The notes under the pieces were generated by a model. That model made no database searches and was not told the DNA's origin. It worked only from the letters and a program-made list of their open reading frames with translations. Below are positions 15,715 through 23,597 of a DNA stretch of 64,000 nucleotides, in pieces. Made by a program: the position numbers and the translations under genes. Numbering within the stretch: position 1 is the first letter of the stretch; each line of letters begins with the position of its first letter. The DNA is from DASZBX01 sp035943635 (GTDB lineage Bacteria > Actinomycetota > Actinomycetes > Streptomycetales > Catenulisporaceae), in NCBI GenBank assembly GCA_035943635.1, contig DASZBX010000106.1, positions 124,001 through 188,000 of the forward strand, written 5' to 3'.

Positions 15715-15916
15715 CTAGGCAGTGTGTGGGAATGTGTCAAGGCCACGGCATGACCGCCGGTTTGTGCTGGTAGGTGCGGCGAATCTGGTCAGTGCCGAGC
15801 ATGGGCGCGCCGCACGGGACGGCTCATACTCGGTCGTCTGCGCCGTTGCGTGCGGTGCGGCCAGGCGACGGCGATCACCGGATTCGCGCCGTGAGACATT
15901 CGCAAACACTGCCTAG
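15715..15916. mobile_element. MITE copy 1 (194 bp plus CTAG target duplications)
   Basis: A 194-bp element (15719-15912) is flanked by CTAG on both sides (15715-15718, 15913-15916). Its ends are inverted repeats: GCAGTGTGTGGGAATG at the left and CATTCGCAAACACTGC at the right, about 25 bp in all. It carries no transposase; a 64-codon frame spans it by chance. A second copy, same length and over 90% identical by eye, lies inverted at 19819-20020. The CTAG duplication and size suggest a passenger element moved by an IS5/IS4-type transposase. The two copies differ at roughly 14 positions. Confidence 0.88.
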
Positions 15917-16176
15917 TGCGAGCCGCTCTGCGCGAGCACGCTGCCGGCCAGTTCCCGCTCGGTCTGGGTCGACTTCGGGTCCTGCAGGACCTTCGACGCG
16001 AGCGAGGCGATCTCGTTGCTGGTCTGGTCCTGGTTCGTCCCGCCGTCGTGCGGGCGGGACTGGTCCAGCGCGCTGCCGGCCAGCTCGTTGCCGGGCGGGG
16101 TCGACTTCGGGTCCTGCAGGATCGTCGCGGCGAGCGACGCGATCTCGTCACTGGTCTGCTTCTTGTTCTGAGTCAT
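15913..16176 (-). CDS. Small protein made of two tandem copies of one motif
   Basis: An 87-residue soluble protein of unknown function. It consists of two near-identical halves of about 44 residues: SDEIASLAATILQDPKST followed by NELAGSALDQS, then SNEIASLASKVLQDPKST followed by RELAGSVLAQS. Single or tandem copies of this A-S-x-L-x-DP-x-S...AGSAL-type motif occur in many small bacterial proteins. AAGGAC lies before the ATG at 16176. The stop codon TAG is formed by the CTAG target duplication of the adjoining MITE, so the original C-terminus may have been slightly different. Confidence 0.72.
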   Translation of the reverse strand: MTQNKKQTSDEIASLAATILQDPKSTPPGNELAGSALDQSRPHDGGTNQDQTSNEIASLASKVLQDPKSTQTERELAGSVLAQSGSH

Positions 16177-16359
16177 CGTGATGTCCTTCGCGATTCGGGT
16201 CTCGTGTTGATCTGCGGGCGACGCCGAGTGACCGCGGCCGGGCAAACGAATCGTCAGACGGCGGCGGATCATTCACCGAGACGATCGATGGATGGCAAAA
16301 AACGCAGGCAGCGGGCCGGATCTGACTGGGGCTCAGCGCGGGAAGGAGAGAAATTCGGC

Positions 16360-16948
16360 CTAGTCCGGGTGCCCGGCCGGATCGAGTTCGGCATAGCAGC
16401 GTTCGTACTGCGCCGGCGTCTGCTCGCACAGGATCCGGTGCTTTCTCCGGTCCTCGTCGTTGGAGAACCAGTCCGCGCCGCCCGGGACCCTCCTCAACTC
16501 CGAGTGCCCGATCGGCATGAAGTCCCGGAACCCCTTCAGATAGTCGTCCCGCGAGCGCACCCGCCACACTTCCTGCTGCTGCCGGTCGCCGAGCGCCGCG
16601 TAGAGATACGCGAGGGCCGGTGCGGTCAGCCCGGCCATGTAGTGCGGTTTGCGATAGACCACGGTTGCGGGATCAACGGACCTGAGGGCGAAGACGATCC
16701 GGGCCAGGGTGCCGGGCGACTGCGTGGTGAGGTCGATGTACTTCTGATGCGACGAGCGGCAGCAACGTGGCCGCGGCGAGGACCTGTTCCCGGGGAAAGT
16801 CCGACTGCCCGGCGTCGGCGATCGCCCGCGCTGCGGCCAGCCCGTCGCTCTCGGCGAGACAGCGCAGCACCTGATCGAGCGTCGCCTGCTCCTGCGACCC
16901 GCCGAGTTGATAGATGAGTCTCGCGACCGACAGGAGGGTGAGGTCCAC
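16360..16948 (-). pseudogene. Frameshifted gene for an unknown protein
   Basis: Two frames join into one protein-like sequence. The first runs from 16948 (MDLTLLSVARLIYQLGGSQE through DFPREQVLAAATLLPLV). The second resumes with KYIDLTTQSPGTLARIVFAL, passes RKPHYMAGLTAPALAYLYAAL and ends at 16360. The frame changes near 16745. Both parts have normal amino-acid composition and high third-position GC, unlike the frames around them. The joined product of about 196 residues would be helical and soluble. Family not recognised. A sequencing error is the alternative to true decay, but decayed genes surround it. Confidence 0.55.
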
Positions 16949-17109
16949 GTCTGCTCCGAAGGATCCGGGTTCGCGGCACCCCCGCGCAGGAAGAGCCCGA
17001 GCTGTGGGCCCTGACCCAGGGTCTCCTGATTTCCGCTCGGCCAGAAGACCTTTGATCGATCGGGATTCGTGTGGGTCCAGTCACGGTCGAACCAGCCGAC
17101 ACGGCCTGC

Positions 17110-17221
17110 TCTGTCTCAAGAACCAGTTCGGCGGACTGTCCTCGTTCCAGCAGGAGCTGATCACCAGCCTCCGGCTGGCCGGCTGCATGGTCGGCGCGTT
17201 CGCCGGCCGGATCCTCCTCAG
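17110..17221 (+). pseudogene. Fragment of an MFS sugar transporter gene
   Basis: About 36 codons on the plus strand read NQFGGLSSFQQELITS followed by LAGCMVGAFAGRI, the characteristic segment between the first helices of sugar-porter MFS proteins. No start or remaining helices are present. The fragment is cut at about 17220, exactly where an aldose 1-epimerase fragment on the other strand begins. Confidence 0.6.
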
Positions 17222-17455
17222 GGTCAGCGCGAGCTGGTAGTCGGTCCCGTCGAAGTGATACTTGCCGTCACGCAGCCGGTTGGGCCACGGAATGAGCGCG
17301 GCACCCTGCGCGCCGTCGGCCATCGCGTCCATCGGATACGGGTGCAGGACGTCACGCTGACCGTCCCGATACGCCCGGATCCCCGCGCCCACCTAACACG
17401 ACCGTGGCCCGCTGCTCGCCGAACCCGATCTTGAACTGGCGCCCCGACGGAGCAA
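17222..17455 (-). pseudogene. Fragment of an aldose 1-epimerase (GalM) gene
   Basis: Minus-strand sequence encodes the N-terminal part of a mutarotase: GRQFKIGFGEQRATVV, then VGAGIRAYRDG, then GAALIPWPNRLRDGKYHFDG and YQLALT. Between the first two blocks there is a one-base frameshift (near 17392). The protein stops after about 75 residues at the junction near 17221, whereas the family is about 300 residues. It is end-joined to a sugar transporter fragment, which suggests that a deletion fused two sugar genes. Confidence 0.65.
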
Positions 17456-17695
17456 GCGCGGTAGGCCGTTCGGGGGACTGCGGGCCGCCCGGACCGCTGT
17501 GTCCGACCTATCGGTTTGTGTCTTCTCGTATCGCCATGACCTGGCCTTTCTCCTGTGCCGGGCGTTGCGCAGCCCGTTTTCCGACCGCCCTGCTGCCCGG
17601 TTTCGCCGGAATCAACCAGCAGGAATGGACTGCGCGATCTCGGGCACTCGGATAGAGACAGCGAGACCAACGCACAAGACGCGAAGGAGCCGGAC

Positions 17696-17881
17696 ATGAG
17701 CGCCGACAACAAGGTCAAGAACGCCGCCGAGCAGGCCAAGGGCAAGATCAAGGAGGGCGTGGGCCACGCCACCCACAACAAGTCCATGGTGGCCGAGGGC
17801 AAGGGCGACCAGGCCAAGGGCAAGGTCAAGCAGTCCGGCGAGCACGTCAAGGACGCCGCCAAGGACGTCACCAAGCACTAG
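17696..17881 (+). CDS. CsbD family stress protein
   Basis: A 61-residue, highly charged, Lys/Ala-rich protein: KNAAEQAKGKIKEGVGHAT, then GKGDQAKGKVKQSGEHVKDA, the CsbD repeat pattern. CsbD-like proteins are induced by general-stress sigma factors and are thought to be natively helical protectants; the molecular role is unknown. GAAGGAG lies 8 bases before the ATG. A weak general-stress-type promoter, GTTT (17600-17603) with GGAAT (17622-17626), is possible upstream. The gene stands alone between decayed genes and the histidine kinase. Confidence 0.88.
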   Translation: MSADNKVKNAAEQAKGKIKEGVGHATHNKSMVAEGKGDQAKGKVKQSGEHVKDAAKDVTKH

Positions 17882-17962
17882 TCACCAAGCACCAAGCAGG
17901 AGATCGGGCCGGTGGACTCACGTTCGCCGGCCCTGCTCATGCCCTCATGCCCCTCATGCCGC

Positions 17963-19603
17963 CTATTCCGCCGCGCCGCCGCCCTGCTCCACCGCCGGCG
18001 CGACGTAATCGGGAAGGGTGAAGGTGAAGCGGGCGCCGGGGGAGTGGTCGGGGTCCAGCGCGATGGTGCCGCCGTGGAATTCGACGATCTTCTTGCACAT
18101 CGCCAGGCCGATTCCGTTGCCCTGGTAGGCCTCGCGGGTGTGCAGCCGCTGGAAGATCACGAAGATCCGGTCAGCGTACTGAGGGTCGATGCCGATGCCG
18201 TCGTCGCTGACGGCCATCCGCCAGCGCGCTCCGTCCGGCTCGGCGGCAATGTGGATGTGCGGGCTCTGATCCGGCTGGTGGAACTTGATCGCGTTGCCGA
18301 CCAGGTTGTGCAGCAGCATGCCGAGCTGGCCCGGGTCGCCGTCGACGACCGGGAGGGGATCGTGGGCGACCTCGGCGCCGGTCTCCTCGATCGCCACGCT
18401 CAGGTCGCCGAGCACGCCGCCCAGAACCTTCTCGAGGTCCACGGCCTGGCGGCTGGCGTGCACGCGGCCGACCCGGGAGAAGGTGAGCAGGTCGTTGATC
18501 AGGGTCTGCATCCGTTGGGCGCCGTCGACGGCGAACTTGATGTACTGGTCGGCGCGCTCGTCGAGCTGCCCGGCGTAGCGGCGCTGGAGCAACTGGCAGA
18601 AGCTGGCCACCTTGCGTAGCGGCTCTTGCAGGTCGTGCGAGGCGACGTACGCGAACTGCTCCAGCTCGTTGTTGGATCGTTGCAGGTCGGCGGCCTGGTC
18701 GGCCAGGAGGGTGCGGGCCTGGGCGCTCTCGGCCAGGCTGGTGAGCAGCCGGGTGCGCATGGCCTCGACGTCGCGGCCCAGGATCCGCAGGTCCGCGGGC
18801 CCGGTGGCGTTGACGGGGTGCTCGAACTCGCCGTCGGCCACGCGTCGCACGTCCCGGGTCAGCTGCTCCAGCGGCTTGTTGACTCCCCGGCGCAGGCCGA
18901 CGAACACCAGCGCGCACATGAACAGGATGACCAGGCCGATCCCGCTGAAGACCCAGTCGCGCAGCGCCCTGGTCCGGGAGATCAGGGCCTCGTCGGCGGC
19001 GCCGTCGGCCTTCAGGTCCGCCTGCTCGGCGGTCATCGCCGCCCGGACCGCGTCGAACTGGTTCTTGCCCTGGTCGGCCTCCTCGCCGGCCAGCGGCGAC
19101 GGCGAGCCCGCGGGCCAGGCGGCGATCGGGGCCGCGGTGGAGTCCTGCCAGGTGTGGATGCGGGCCAGGACCAGGGCCAGGTCGGTCAGGGCCTCGGGGT
19201 CGTCGGCGATCAGCGGCCGCAGGGCGGCCAGCGCCTGCTGCTGGCCGGTCAGCCCGAGCCGGTAGGGCTCCAGGAAGTCGCTCTGCCCGGTCAGGCCGTA
19301 GCCGCGGATCCCGGTCTCCTGGTTGACCAGGGCCGTCTCCAGCTGGGCGGCGGCGATCTGGGCGGGCAGGCTGTCGCCGGTGAGCCGCTCGGAGATCCGG
19401 GTGTTGTGGGCGAACAGCCAGACCGCGAGCACGCTCAGGGCGACCAGGACGCTCAGGGCCGCGCACACCCCGACCGTCAGCCAGGTGCGGGTCGTCCACC
19501 CCGACGTGCTGGCCGGGTCGCGGCGATACCCGGTGCCGGCGCTCGTGCTGTGGCGCTCCGGCTCCGCCTCCAGCACTGCACCGGCCGGTGTGTGGTGCTC
19601 CAC
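17963..19603 (-). CDS. Membrane sensor histidine kinase (CHASE3-HAMP-HisKA-HATPase)
   Basis: A 546-residue sensor kinase. Transmembrane helices lie at about 41-64 and 218-236 and enclose a roughly 150-residue extracytoplasmic helical domain with NQETGIRGYGLTG, the CHASE3 signature. A HAMP segment follows (about 237-290), then the dimerisation helix with AYVASHDLQEPLRK (phospho-acceptor His323) and a complete ATPase domain (LVGNAIKFH, VSDDGIGID, GNGIGLAMCKKI). The phytochrome-like H-box and single-domain response regulators usually go together; a fitting regulator gene lies divergently at 20038. A MITE now occupies the promoter region between them. Confidence 0.9.
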   Translation of the reverse strand: MEHHTPAGAVLEAEPERHSTSAGTGYRRDPASTSGWTTRTWLTVGVCAALSVLVALSVLAVWLFAHNTRISERLTGDSLPAQIAAAQLETALVNQETGIRGYGLTGQSDFLEPYRLGLTGQQQALAALRPLIADDPEALTDLALVLARIHTWQDSTAAPIAAWPAGSPSPLAGEEADQGKNQFDAVRAAMTAEQADLKADGAADEALISRTRALRDWVFSGIGLVILFMCALVFVGLRRGVNKPLEQLTRDVRRVADGEFEHPVNATGPADLRILGRDVEAMRTRLLTSLAESAQARTLLADQAADLQRSNNELEQFAYVASHDLQEPLRKVASFCQLLQRRYAGQLDERADQYIKFAVDGAQRMQTLINDLLTFSRVGRVHASRQAVDLEKVLGGVLGDLSVAIEETGAEVAHDPLPVVDGDPGQLGMLLHNLVGNAIKFHQPDQSPHIHIAAEPDGARWRMAVSDDGIGIDPQYADRIFVIFQRLHTREAYQGNGIGLAMCKKIVEFHGGTIALDPDHSPGARFTFTLPDYVAPAVEQGGGAAE

Positions 19604-19818
19604 GGATGCCTCCGTCTTCCTCGCCTGCCTCAGGTGTCCTGGGGCAGGATTGCACAGTGCCGCGCGGAGCGTGAGCCCGGGCGGCGGATCGAGCGCCGAG
19701 TGCGGCGGCGAAGCCCTGGTGAGCGCCGAACGCGGCCGTTTGCCATATGCTTGGAGCGCAATCGCCGGACCTCGCCCGCCCAGGCCTCTCCCGCGGCCCG
19801 CAGGGCTTCAGCAGCCTC

Positions 19819-20020
19819 CTAGGCGGTGTTGGGGAATGTCTCAAGGCGCGAATCCGGTGATCGCCGTCGCCTGGCCGCACCGCACGCAACGGCACAGACG
19901 ACCGAGTATGAGCCGTCCCGTGCGGCGCGGCCAGGCTCGGCGCTGACCGGATTCGCCTCACCTACCAGCACAAACCGGCGGTCATGCCGTGGCCTTGAGA
20001 CATTCCCAAACACTGCCTAG
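19819..20020. mobile_element. MITE copy 2 (194 bp plus CTAG target duplications)
   Basis: The element occupies 19823-20016, with CTAG at 19819-19822 and 20017-20020. It is the same length as copy 1 and is its reverse complement at most positions. Ends read GCGGTGTTGGGGAATG and CATTCCCAAACACTGC. It lies in the divergent promoter region of the histidine kinase (start 19603) and the response regulator (start 20038), so it probably changed or replaced the control signals of at least the regulator gene. Confidence 0.88.
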
Positions 20021-20037
20021 ACGACGGATGTCCGAGC

Positions 20038-20463
20038 ATGGCCTATCAGGCCCGTACGATCCTTCTGGTGGACGACGACGAGGCCGACGCGTTGCTCATC
20101 ACCGAGGCCCTGCCCGCGGCGGACACCGGGCGCAGCGTGATCCGCGCCCGGGACGGCGTCGAGGCGCTGGCCTGGCTGCGCGATCCCGCGTCACCGCGGC
20201 CGGACCTGATCATCCTGGATCTGAACATGCCGAGGATGAGCGGGCGCGAACTGCTGGCCGTGATCAAGCAGGATCCCTTGCTGCGCCTGATCCCCACGGT
20301 GATCCTGACCACGTCCCGGGCCACCGAGGACATCACCGGCAGTTACGCCGGACACGCCAACGCCTTCGTGACCAAACCGGTGACCCTCGACTCGTTCACC
20401 GCGGCCGTGCGCGACATCGACGGGTTCTTCCTGGACACCGTCGCCCTGCCCCCGCGCGCCTGA
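20038..20463 (+). CDS. Single-domain response regulator (Rcp1/CheY-like)
   Basis: A 141-residue receiver domain with no output domain. The acidic pocket VDDDEAD, the phospho-acceptor Asp61 in LIILDLNMPRMSGRE, the Thr/Ser in ILTTSRATED and the Lys in FVTKPVTLDSF are all intact. Such regulators normally pair with phytochrome-type or CHASE3 histidine kinases, as the divergent kinase at 17963-19603 would be. The ATG lies 18 bases after a MITE target duplication, leaving only GACGGA as a weak ribosome site and no native promoter. Confidence 0.9.
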   Translation: MAYQARTILLVDDDEADALLITEALPAADTGRSVIRARDGVEALAWLRDPASPRPDLIILDLNMPRMSGRELLAVIKQDPLLRLIPTVILTTSRATEDITGSYAGHANAFVTKPVTLDSFTAAVRDIDGFFLDTVALPPRA

Positions 20464-20565
20464 CCTGCAAATACTCCTTCCGGGTCGTTCCGGCCGGACC
20501 ATGGTTGAACCCGCAGAACGCGGGCACCCGGGGTCAGGAGGCCGAGGCCGGAAGGGAGTTGCGCG

Positions 20566-21576
20566 GTGACAACGTTGACGACACCGTTCGCCCTGGCTGC
20601 CGCACCCGTCCAGCCGATCATGCGCCTGGCCGGCGCGACCCCGGCGTTCGCACTGGCCCAGTCGCTCAGCTACACCTGGCGGCCCGCCCTGGACGTGGCC
20701 GGAAACCGGCCAGTGGCGATCCACGCCCTGCGCCGGGCGATGGAGGTCTGGGCCGCCCTCGTGCCCCCGCCGCGCGGCGTGCGCATCCGCCCGGCCCTCC
20801 TTGAGGCGACCGAACCGGACGGGACCGACCGGCGGTTGTCGGCCGAATGGTCCATTCCGCGCGGCGCCCGCCCCGGGGCGATCCTCTACCTGCACGGCGG
20901 CGGCTTCGTCGTCGGCTCGGCCCGCACGCACCGCCTGCTCACCGGCCGGCTGGCCGCCGACAGCGCAATGGCCGTCCTCGCCCCCGACTACCGGCTGGCC
21001 CCGGAACACCCGTTCCCGGCCGCCTTCGACGACGCCCTGGCGGCCTACCGGCACCTGCTGGCCTGCGACATCCCGCCCTCGCGGATCATCATCGCCGGCG
21101 ACTCGGCCGGCGGGCACCTGGCAGCCGGACTGGTCGCCCACGCCCGGGCCCTGGGCCTGCCGCTGCCCGCCGGAACGGTGCTGCTCTCCCCGTGGCTCGA
21201 ACTGGACTGCGTCGCGGCCGGCGAGGCCGACCACCGCAGCCGCGACCCCTTCGTCAGCCCGGACGCCGCCCGGCGGCTGGCCGACCTGTACATCGGCGAG
21301 CACGACCCGTCCGACTCGCGGCTGCATCCGCTCCTGTGCGGCCACGGCCCGCTCCCGCCGTTCCTCATCCAGGTCGGCGGCCGTGAAGCGCTCGGCGAGG
21401 ACGCCCGGCACCTCGCGCAGACCCTGACCAGCGCGGGCATCCCGTGCCGGCTGCAGATGTGGCCCGGGCAGATCCACGTCTTTCACCTGCTGCACCACTG
21501 GCTCCCGGCCGCCCGCGCGGCCATGCGCCAGGCGGCGGCCTTCGCGGTGGAATGCGTCGACCGCGACAACGCCTGA
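20566..21576 (+). CDS. Alpha/beta hydrolase, HSL-type esterase
   Basis: A 336-residue esterase/lipase of the hormone-sensitive lipase family. The oxyanion motif is YLHGGGFVVGSA, the nucleophile elbow GDSAGG, and candidate catalytic Asp and His lie near QVGGREALGEDA and GQIHVFHLL. The HGGG box followed by DYRLAPEHPFPAAFDD is diagnostic of family IV. No signal peptide is seen, so it should act in the cytoplasm on short-chain or steroid-type esters. The GTG start at 20566 follows GAAGGGAG. It stands alone, 102 bases after the response regulator. Confidence 0.9.
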   Translation: MTTLTTPFALAAAPVQPIMRLAGATPAFALAQSLSYTWRPALDVAGNRPVAIHALRRAMEVWAALVPPPRGVRIRPALLEATEPDGTDRRLSAEWSIPRGARPGAILYLHGGGFVVGSARTHRLLTGRLAADSAMAVLAPDYRLAPEHPFPAAFDDALAAYRHLLACDIPPSRIIIAGDSAGGHLAAGLVAHARALGLPLPAGTVLLSPWLELDCVAAGEADHRSRDPFVSPDAARRLADLYIGEHDPSDSRLHPLLCGHGPLPPFLIQVGGREALGEDARHLAQTLTSAGIPCRLQMWPGQIHVFHLLHHWLPAARAAMRQAAAFAVECVDRDNA

Positions 21577-21596
21577 GGCAGGGCCACGCAGCTCGG

Positions 21597-21845
21597 TTAT
21601 GCGGCGAACTGCTCGACCAGCGCGAGGCTGAAGGCCGGCAGGTCCCCCGGCTTGCGGCTGGTGATCAGGACGTTCGGGCCGCCGGTGCAGACCTGCACCT
21701 GCTCGTCGACCCAGTGGGCGCCGGCGTTGGCCAGGTCGGTGCGCAGGCTCGGCCACGAGGTCACGGTGCGTCCGCGCACCACGTCGGCCTCGATCAGGGT
21801 CCAGGGCGCGTGGCAGATCGCGGCCACCGGCCTGCCCGCGTCAAT
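21597..21845 (-). pseudogene. C-terminal remnant of a PfpI/DJ-1 family protein
   Basis: About 80 codons encode the C-terminal half of an intracellular PfpI-type glutamine amidotransferase-like protein: GRPVAAICHAPWTLIEADVV with the nucleophile Cys in AICHAPW, then TSWPSLRTDLANAGAHWVDE and the normal end FSLALVEQFAA. The N-terminal half is missing; upstream sequence is unrelated and hairpin-rich. It is a 5'-truncated gene without a start signal. Confidence 0.65.
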
Positions 21846-21963
21846 GCGGGTTGCCGTCCCCGGTCGGGGACCGGACTCCCGGAGGTAGCCGTTCGGCGCG
21901 GTCCCAAACCTTTTGCCGGCCGGTTTCGGCCGACCGGCGAAGCCGCCGGGCGCGGACACGGCC

Positions 21964-22001
21964 GTGGCGCCGGCCTGCCTTCCCGGCAGAAGCGGCGCCA
22001 C
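21964..22001 (-). terminator. Hairpin downstream of the small DUF6131-type gene
   Basis: A 9-bp perfect stem (21964-21972 with 21993-22001) has an inner CTGCC/GGCAG stem. It lies 27 bases after the stop of the small membrane protein gene on the minus strand. No T-run. Confidence 0.55.
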
Positions 22002-22027
22002 GAGTCCGGTTTGGAACCCTGGTCGGT

Positions 22028-22183
22028 TTAGAACCAGTGCTTGCGGCCGCCGACCTCGCGGCCGATCCCGCCGAGCAGGGCGAGCGCCGCGCCGACGACC
22101 AGCAGGATGATGCCGATCGTCCAGAGAATCGAGATCTTGGCGACGAATCCGACGATGAGCAGGACGATGCCCAGAACGATCAT
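22028..22183 (-). CDS. Small two-helix membrane protein (DUF6131-like)
   Basis: A 51-codon gene. The product begins MIVLGIVLLIVGFVAKIS, continues through a second hydrophobic segment LWTIGIILLVVGAALALLGG and ends GREVGGRKHWF. Two helices joined by a short basic turn and the GGRKHWF-type tail match a widespread group of tiny actinobacterial membrane proteins of unknown function. GAGATGGGA stands upstream of the ATG at 22183, though another ATG at 22195 is in a different frame. It is monocistronic, with a hairpin after the stop. Confidence 0.75.
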   Translation of the reverse strand: MIVLGIVLLIVGFVAKISILWTIGIILLVVGAALALLGGIGREVGGRKHWF

Positions 22184-22388
22184 GATGATTTCCCATCTCG
22201 TGCAATAGGTGTGAGGAAGCCGTCCACACGCTGGAGCGCGAGGGACCGTCGACTGGAGGCCGACGGCGCCGGGACCAGAGCAGTACAGGCTGTGCGCTCT
22301 CTATTGCCGGGAACATCTTGACCAAACGTTCCGATGTTGCCGGGTCTCGGCCGGCGCAGTCCGCGGATCGCCGGCGCCCGGGCCGGAA

Positions 22389-22610
22389 TCAGTCCTGGTG
22401 ACCGTGTTCGTGGTCGTGCTCGAATTCGACCACTTCTTCCGGGGTCTCCCCGGCTTCCCCGGTCCAGTCCCTCGACACGAGGTCGTTGGTGTTGCCGACG
22501 ATCTCGGCCGGAATCCCCGGCGGGACATCGGTGGCCGGCTTCGCCGAAGACGCTGCGTCCTGGCTTGTTGTGGCGTCGAGTGCTGGAGATTCGCTGTCGT
22601 TCTCGCTCAT
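22389..22610 (-). CDS. Small acidic protein with His-rich tail
   Basis: Not recognised. A 73-residue, strongly acidic, Ser/Ala-rich, probably disordered protein starting MSENDSESPALDATTSQ. It has a short conserved-looking block PPGIPAEIVGNTNDL and ends in EFEHDHEHGHQD, four His in nine residues, which could bind metal. GAAAGG lies 6 bases before the ATG at 22610. No operon partner: the flanks are the DUF6131-like gene and a broken MFS gene. Confidence 0.6.
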   Translation of the reverse strand: MSENDSESPALDATTSQDAASSAKPATDVPPGIPAEIVGNTNDLVSRDWTGEAGETPEEVVEFEHDHEHGHQD

Positions 22611-22685
22611 GGTCAACCTTTCAAGTAGGTGAAGTACACGGTGCCCGTTCTGCCGGTCGCCAATCACTGGCCACGGGCACGCGGC

Positions 22686-23258
22686 TCACCGTCGTATGTG
22701 GTGAAATCTATCGTGGTCGGGGCGATGGCCGTCGGGGTACAGGCGATTGCGCAGGAGCGAACGTCCGGCCGCTCGTTCGTCGCGCCGGGTTGCCCACTCG
22801 CGGTACCGGCTGCGGCGGCCGCGGCGACTCGGGGCGACAGGACCGGGAAGGCGCCCGGAATCGGTGGGGGCGTATCGCACGATGACCGCGGCGCCGAGGA
22901 GCGTCGTGGCCGCGAGCGGCAGCCAGAGCGTGGCGGACGAAACGCTCAGTGCGGCGGTGATGGCGAGGGGAGCCAGGGCTCTGCCGAGGCCGAGCGAGAA
23001 TTGCCAGCGGGCGAGCGCCCTGCCGCGCAGGTGCGAGGGTGCGGCGTCGATCACGAGCGCGGTGCCGACACCGGTGTAGAGGATCTCGCCGAGGGTGTAG
23101 ACCACTGATACCGCGGCGGTCGCCACCGCGCCGGTGGTGCCGGGCCGGACGCCGGCGGCGAGAAAACCGAGATAGGACAACGCAAGGACCACCCCGGCGA
23201 GTCCGAACACACGGCGGCGAGGACGGCGCGACGTCCAGACGACGACAGGTCGCAGCAT
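22686..23258 (-). pseudogene. MFS transporter gene lacking its 5' half
   Basis: The frame encodes about five transmembrane helices of an MFS exporter (VFGLAGVVLALSYLGFLAAG, then VYTLGEILYTGVGTALVID, then HLRGRALARWQFSLGLGRAL). The N-terminal six to seven helices are missing. An ATG exists at 23258 but yields an incomplete transporter. The upstream boundary coincides with the start of a truncated ArsR-type gene on the other strand, so one deletion probably removed the 5' ends of both. Confidence 0.65.
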
Positions 23259-23457
23259 CCTGCGAGCGCCCCGGACCACGGCCGAACTCGCCGAAGCGTG
23301 GCTGGTGAGCGCACCGGAGGTCTCGCGGCATCTGGCCGGGCTGAAGAACGCGGGCATCATCAACGCCACCCGGCAGGGGCGGTACGTCGTCTGCGAGGTC
23401 GATCTCGTCGGCAACGCGCGGCTCGGCACCGACCTGATCGAGGCGCTGTTGCGCTGA
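23251..23457 (+). pseudogene. C-terminal remnant of an ArsR-type regulator
   Basis: About 68 codons encode a winged-helix end: LRAPRTTAELAEAWLVSAPE, then VSRHLAGLKNAGIINATRQG and RYVVCEVDL, ending in a natural stop. This matches the helix-turn-helix and wing of DUF5937/ArsR regulators, whose N-terminal domain of about 250 residues is absent. No start signal is seen. It abuts the truncated MFS gene head-to-head, the usual arrangement of a regulator and its divergent efflux target. Confidence 0.6.
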
Positions 23458-23597
23458 TCCTTACTGTGCAACGGAATCATGGCCAGCGGACCAGCGGGCC
23501 GACGGGGCGTGCCGGCCGTCGCGCGCGTCGGCGCGGACGACGAGTACGCCCCAGCCCTGCCCCCGGCCGTACCCACGGCCCGCTGCGGCGCCCGGGA

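Noticed and set aside
15719..15912. 64-codon frames spanning both MITE copies in both directions
   Set aside because: They exist because the element is GC-rich and of suitable length; there is no ribosome site and no resemblance to a transposase.
17224..17874. Hydrophobic-looking minus-strand frame opposite csbD
   Set aside because: It is the complement of the Lys/Ala-rich CsbD gene, which reads as Leu/Val-rich in antisense.
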